A DNA stretch of 8,759 bases from Cycloclasticus sp. (GTDB taxonomy: Bacteria > Pseudomonadota > Gammaproteobacteria > Methylococcales > Cycloclasticaceae). The DNA lies in assembly GCA_019090295.1 (NCBI GenBank), contig JAHRWG010000180.1, forward strand, positions 1 through 8,759, read 5' to 3'. This document shows positions 6,014-8,759 of the stretch, in pieces; the stretch's first letter is position 1, and each line of letters opens with the position of its first letter. The notes under the pieces were generated by a model, which was not told the origin of the DNA, made no database searches, and saw only the letters and a program-made list of their open reading frames with translations. Both the position numbers and the translations under genes were made by a program.

Positions 6014-8128
6014 CTATATAGACGCTTGAACGCACTTGATAACGCCATAATCGTGTTCTTCTTCTAATGCCTCATAAATGGGCTTAATTCGGCCTTTTGA
6101 TTCATCTTCCAATGACTCGATGGTTAATACAATTTCTTGGTATTCAACATCATCCAAGGTGAGCACCTCACGCACGTCAAGCAAGCCCACTTCTATAGCA
6201 TCGGCCAAATGGCCATATATCGTGTTCACTTTTGAGTCCCGTTGAGCGGCAATTTGCTCAATCGTTACACCCTGCTGGTATAAAATAAGGCTTTCGTTAA
6301 CGGTGGCACTCAGTCGGTTATTCAGCAGTTCATTTAATGGGTATTTGGCAATTTCAGCTAAAAATGCAGCCCCATAACGTTTAATTTTTTGATCACCGAC
6401 CCCTGAAATATAGCGCATATCAGCTTCGCTCAACGGGCGTTTTTTTACCATTTCTTGTAGCGTGGCATCATGAAAAATAACATACGGTGGCACACCACTT
6501 TTTTCTGCCAGTTGGGTTCTCAAGCCACGCAAGGCTTCCCATAAGGGCACATCCTGTGGCCGTACCGGACTCTTCTTACTTTTTTCGCGCGTAACGCTGG
6601 TATCTTTGGTTTGCTTTCTAAGTTCTAAGACCTGTTCACCACGTAAGACTGGGCGACACTTTTCGGTTAACCGAAGTGCACCATGCCTTTCCGCATCAAC
6701 GTTAATATAGCCTAAGGCCACTAATTGCCTAAACAGGGTTCGCCACTCGGCCACACTCAGTTCTGTGCCAATGCCAAACGTACTGAGCTTATCGTGCCCG
6801 TTTTGGCTGATCCGGTCATCCGCTTTACCCAGTAAGATGTCGATCATATAGTTCACCCCAAAACGCTGCTCGGTGCGATAAATCGTCGATAACACTTTTT
6901 GTGCGGCAATGCTGCCATCCCATTTTTCGGGTGGGCTTAGGCAGTTATCACAATGCCCACACTGCTCTTGCGAATCTTGATCAAAATAATGTAATAAGGC
7001 GTGACGACGGCAGGCAATTAGTTCGCATAACCCTAGCATCGCTTCCAGTTTATTATGCTCAACCCGTTTATGTGCAGCATCGGCGTTAGAGTTTTGCATA
7101 AATTGACGCAAGGTTAAAACATCTTGAAGCCCGTAGGCCATCCAAGCATTGGCAGGCTCTCCATCTCGCCCTGCACGCCCTGTTTCTTGATAATAGGCTT
7201 CAATACTTTTCGGTAAACTGAGGTGCGCCACAAAACGAACATCGGGCTTGTCGATTCCCATGCCAAAGGCAATGGTCGCAACAATAATCACCCCTTCTTC
7301 GCGTAAAAATCGTTGCTGGTTTTGCTGCCGGACATCTTGCGGTAGCCCCGCGTGGTATGGCAGCGCAAGCCGGCCTTGTTCTGCTAGCCATTCAGCCGTC
7401 GCTTCAACCTTTTTGCGTGACAAGCAATAGACAATTCCGGCATCCTCGGGGTGGTTGTCTTGCAAAAATCGCCATAGGCGAAGCTTGGGATTGTTTCCTT
7501 CAGAAATAGCATAATGAATATTTGGCCGATCAAAGCTATTAATAAATACTCGCGCTTCTGATAACTGCAGCTGGGTAATAATTTCATCGCGCGTTCGCTG
7601 GTCTGCCGTTGCGGTTAGAGCAATTCTAGGCGTATAGGGGAAGCGTTCATGCAATATTTTAAGCTGTTGGTACTCTGGCCTAAAATCATGCCCCCACTGC
7701 GAGACACAGTGCGCTTCATCAATCGCAAACAAAGCAATCTGGCAGCGCTCAAGCATCGACAGCATAAACTCATTTAATAAACGCTCAGGTGCGACATACA
7801 ATAAATCTAATTCACCTTGCATCAATTGCTGCTCTACCTCACGCGCTTGCGCGGCTTGCAGTGTTGAATTCAAATACGCTGCCTTAATACCCAGCTGCTG
7901 CAAGGCATCGACTTGATCTTGCATCAGCGCAATTAATGGTGAAACGATAATGGCTGTACCAGGGCGCAAGATAGCGGGGATTTGGTAGCATAATGACTTA
8001 CCCCCACCCGTTGGCATCAATACGAAGGCATCACGCCCTGCCACCAGTTCATCAATAATCTCATCTTGTGGCGAGCGAAATTGCTCATAACCAAAGGTTG
8101 ACTGAAGAATACTGAGTGCTGAGTCCAT
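6014..8128 (-). CDS. recQ: ATP-dependent DNA helicase RecQ with C-terminal HTH extension
   Basis: 3'-5' DNA helicase of the RecF repair pathway. From the ATG at 8128 it has 704 residues, some 95 more than E. coli RecQ (609). Visible parts: [10 protein letters not shown] (12-21), Walker A TGGGKS (40-45), DEAH (137-140) with the aromatic-rich loop [13 protein letters not shown] (141-153), TATAD (172-176), SFDRPNI (198-204), [17 protein letters not shown] (283-299) and motif [12 protein letters not shown] (314-323). The zinc cysteines are Cys373, 390, 393 and 396. An RQC winged helix (about 400-500) ending in VLRGE and an HRDC domain (about 525-597) follow. The extra tail (about 600-704) has a helix-turn-helix look ([22 protein letters not shown], 620-641), like the HTH_40 tail of some bacterial RecQ proteins. 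The frame can be read back to a TTG at 8155, but that overlaps the likely -10 element, so the ATG is preferred. No clear Shine-Dalgarno is seen. Confidence 0.95.
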   Translation of the reverse strand: MDSALSILQSTFGYEQFRSPQDEIIDELVAGRDAFVLMPTGGGKSLCYQIPAILRPGTAIIVSPLIALMQDQVDALQQLGIKAAYLNSTLQAAQAREVEQQLMQGELDLLYVAPERLLNEFMLSMLERCQIALFAIDEAHCVSQWGHDFRPEYQQLKILHERFPYTPRIALTATADQRTRDEIITQLQLSEARVFINSFDRPNIHYAISEGNNPKLRLWRFLQDNHPEDAGIVYCLSRKKVEATAEWLAEQGRLALPYHAGLPQDVRQQNQQRFLREEGVIIVATIAFGMGIDKPDVRFVAHLSLPKSIEAYYQETGRAGRDGEPANAWMAYGLQDVLTLRQFMQNSNADAAHKRVEHNKLEAMLGLCELIACRRHALLHYFDQDSQEQCGHCDNCLSPPEKWDGSIAAQKVLSTIYRTEQRFGVNYMIDILLGKADDRISQNGHDKLSTFGIGTELSVAEWRTLFRQLVALGYINVDAERHGALRLTEKCRPVLRGEQVLELRKQTKDTSVTREKSKKSPVRPQDVPLWEALRGLRTQLAEKSGVPPYVIFHDATLQEMVKKRPLSEADMRYISGVGDQKIKRYGAAFLAEIAKYPLNELLNNRLSATVNESLILYQQGVTIEQIAAQRDSKVNTIYGHLADAIEVGLLDVREVLTLDDVEYQEIVLTIESLEDESKGRIKPIYEALEEEHDYGVIKCVQASI

Positions 8129-8154
8129 TGCTGATCTATCGACTAAAAAAATCA

Positions 8155-8163
8155 ATTATCGCA
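8155..8163 (-). promoter_or_regulatory. Extended -10 promoter of recQ
   Basis: Read on the minus strand, TGC is followed by GATAAT, an extended -10 element with five of six hexamer matches. Transcription would begin near 8148, leaving about 20 bases before the ATG at 8128. No good -35 hexamer is visible. This placement argues against the TTG at 8155 as the recQ start. Confidence 0.4.
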
Positions 8164-8168
8164 TAAAC

Positions 8169-8196
8169 GTAACATCGATCGGCTAGACGGTATAAT
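8169..8196 (+). promoter_or_regulatory. Likely sigma-70 promoter of the yheS-like gene
   Basis: GTAACA at 8169-8174 (four of six matches) and a perfect TATAAT at 8191-8196 are 16 bases apart. Transcription would start near 8203, leaving about 24 bases before the ATG at 8227. It lies back to back with the recQ promoter in a 98-base gap. Confidence 0.55.
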
Positions 8197-8226
8197 AAGC
8201 ATTTATTTTCACACTGTTAATCAACC

Positions 8227-8759
8227 ATGCTTAAACTCAATAAAGTGTCACTTAGACGTGGTGCGCGCTTACTCTTTGAAAGTGTCTCATTTACCGTGCA
8301 TAGCGGACAACGCGTAGGCATTAGTGGTGCAAATGGGTGTGGAAAGTCCAGTTTATTTGCCATGGTACTGAATAAAATTCACGCTGATAGCGGTGATTTT
8401 TCACTTCAATCGGGCTTTGTGACCGCACATGTTGCGCAAGAACTGTCGGCAACCGAGCAAGCGGCCATTGAGTTTGTTATTGATGGTGACAAGGAGTTAC
8501 GTGAGGTACAAGCAAAATTACACTTAGCTGAGCAGCAACAGGATGGTCACCGCAGCGCAGAATTATATGCTGAACTCGACACCATTAACGGCTATACCGC
8601 CAATTCCCGCGCAGCCATTTTATTAAACGGCTTGGGCTTTAAGCAAACCGAACTAAATAACCCTGTTTCTAGCTTTTCAGGGGGCTGGCGAGTACGCCTT
8701 AATTTGGCCAAGGCACTGATGTGTCGCTCTGACTTATTGTTGCTTGACGAACCAACCAA
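8227..8759 (+). CDS. yheS: ABC-F family ATPase, YheS-like (3' end missing)
   Basis: Cytosolic ABC-F protein without membrane segments; ABC-F proteins bind the ribosomal E site and relieve stalled or blocked elongation. The window holds the first 177 codons plus two bases of codon 178, most of the first ATPase domain; the full protein is expected near 630-640 residues with a second ATPase domain. Walker A is GANGCGKSS (34-42), the signature motif is SGGWRVRLNLA (151-161), and Walker B is LLLLDEPT (170-177), which is cut just before the NHLD that normally follows. The inserted segment EFVIDGDKELREVQAKL (82-98) and NGLGF (134-138) match E. coli YheS closely and favour it over Uup, EttA or YbiT. 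The ATG was chosen because the protein begins at the expected first strand (MLKLNKVSLRRG). No Shine-Dalgarno sequence is evident. Confidence 0.92.
   Translation, partial: MLKLNKVSLRRGARLLFESVSFTVHSGQRVGISGANGCGKSSLFAMVLNKIHADSGDFSLQSGFVTAHVAQELSATEQAAIEFVIDGDKELREVQAKLHLAEQQQDGHRSAELYAELDTINGYTANSRAAILLNGLGFKQTELNNPVSSFSGGWRVRLNLAKALMCRSDLLLLDEPT

Noticed and set aside
8129..8155. TTG start adding nine residues to RecQ
   Set aside because: The TTG overlaps the best -10 element of recQ, lacks a Shine-Dalgarno sequence, and the ATG at 8128 already yields the full conserved N-terminus.

Overview
The window looks like an ordinary chromosomal segment of a free-living, probably marine, gammaproteobacterium. 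By eye the GC content is moderate (mid-40s %, not computed). The support for this lineage is a set of close matches to gammaproteobacterial families: YaiI, EfpL/YeiP, a HopJ-family protein, DbpA, RecQ and YheS. Two ion-linked transporters, a VC_2705-type Na+/solute symporter and a BicA-like SulP carrier, fit a marine or halotolerant life style. An Oceanospirillales-like genome is plausible, but the genus cannot be fixed from this sequence. I see no phage, transposase, CRISPR array, tRNA or rRNA, and no gene-free stretch above 300 bases.

Layout. (1) 1-1807, plus strand: the 3' part of a sodium:solute symporter gene cut by the window edge, followed two bases later by yaiI. (2) 1795-4156, plus strand: a compact cluster efpL - hopJ-family gene - dbpA with gaps of 13 and 6 bases, behind a likely promoter that overlaps the end of yaiI. 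(3) 4157-4381: a 225-base gap holding a perfect 36-base palindrome flanked by a 9-base direct repeat, then an extended -10 promoter for the next gene. (4) 4382-5938, plus strand: a SulP anion transporter with a C-terminal STAS domain. (5) 6014-8128, minus strand: recQ, convergent with the transporter gene, carrying an extra C-terminal helix-turn-helix module. (6) 8129-8226: a short divergent promoter region. (7) 8227 to the edge, plus strand: the first 177 codons of a YheS-like ABC-F ATPase gene.

How the genes fit together. Three of the proteins are expected to act on the ribosome: EfpL at polyproline stalls, DbpA in large-subunit maturation near the peptidyl transferase centre, and the YheS-like ABC-F protein at the E site. 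The HopJ-family protein sits between the first two, which suggests a housekeeping role despite its effector name. RecQ is DNA repair. The two transporters appear unrelated to the ribosome genes. No new multi-gene system is evident. The items most worth a second look are the 4168-4230 palindrome with its flanking repeats, the hopJ-family gene in a translation cluster, the EF-hand-like loop in the symporter and the RecQ tail.
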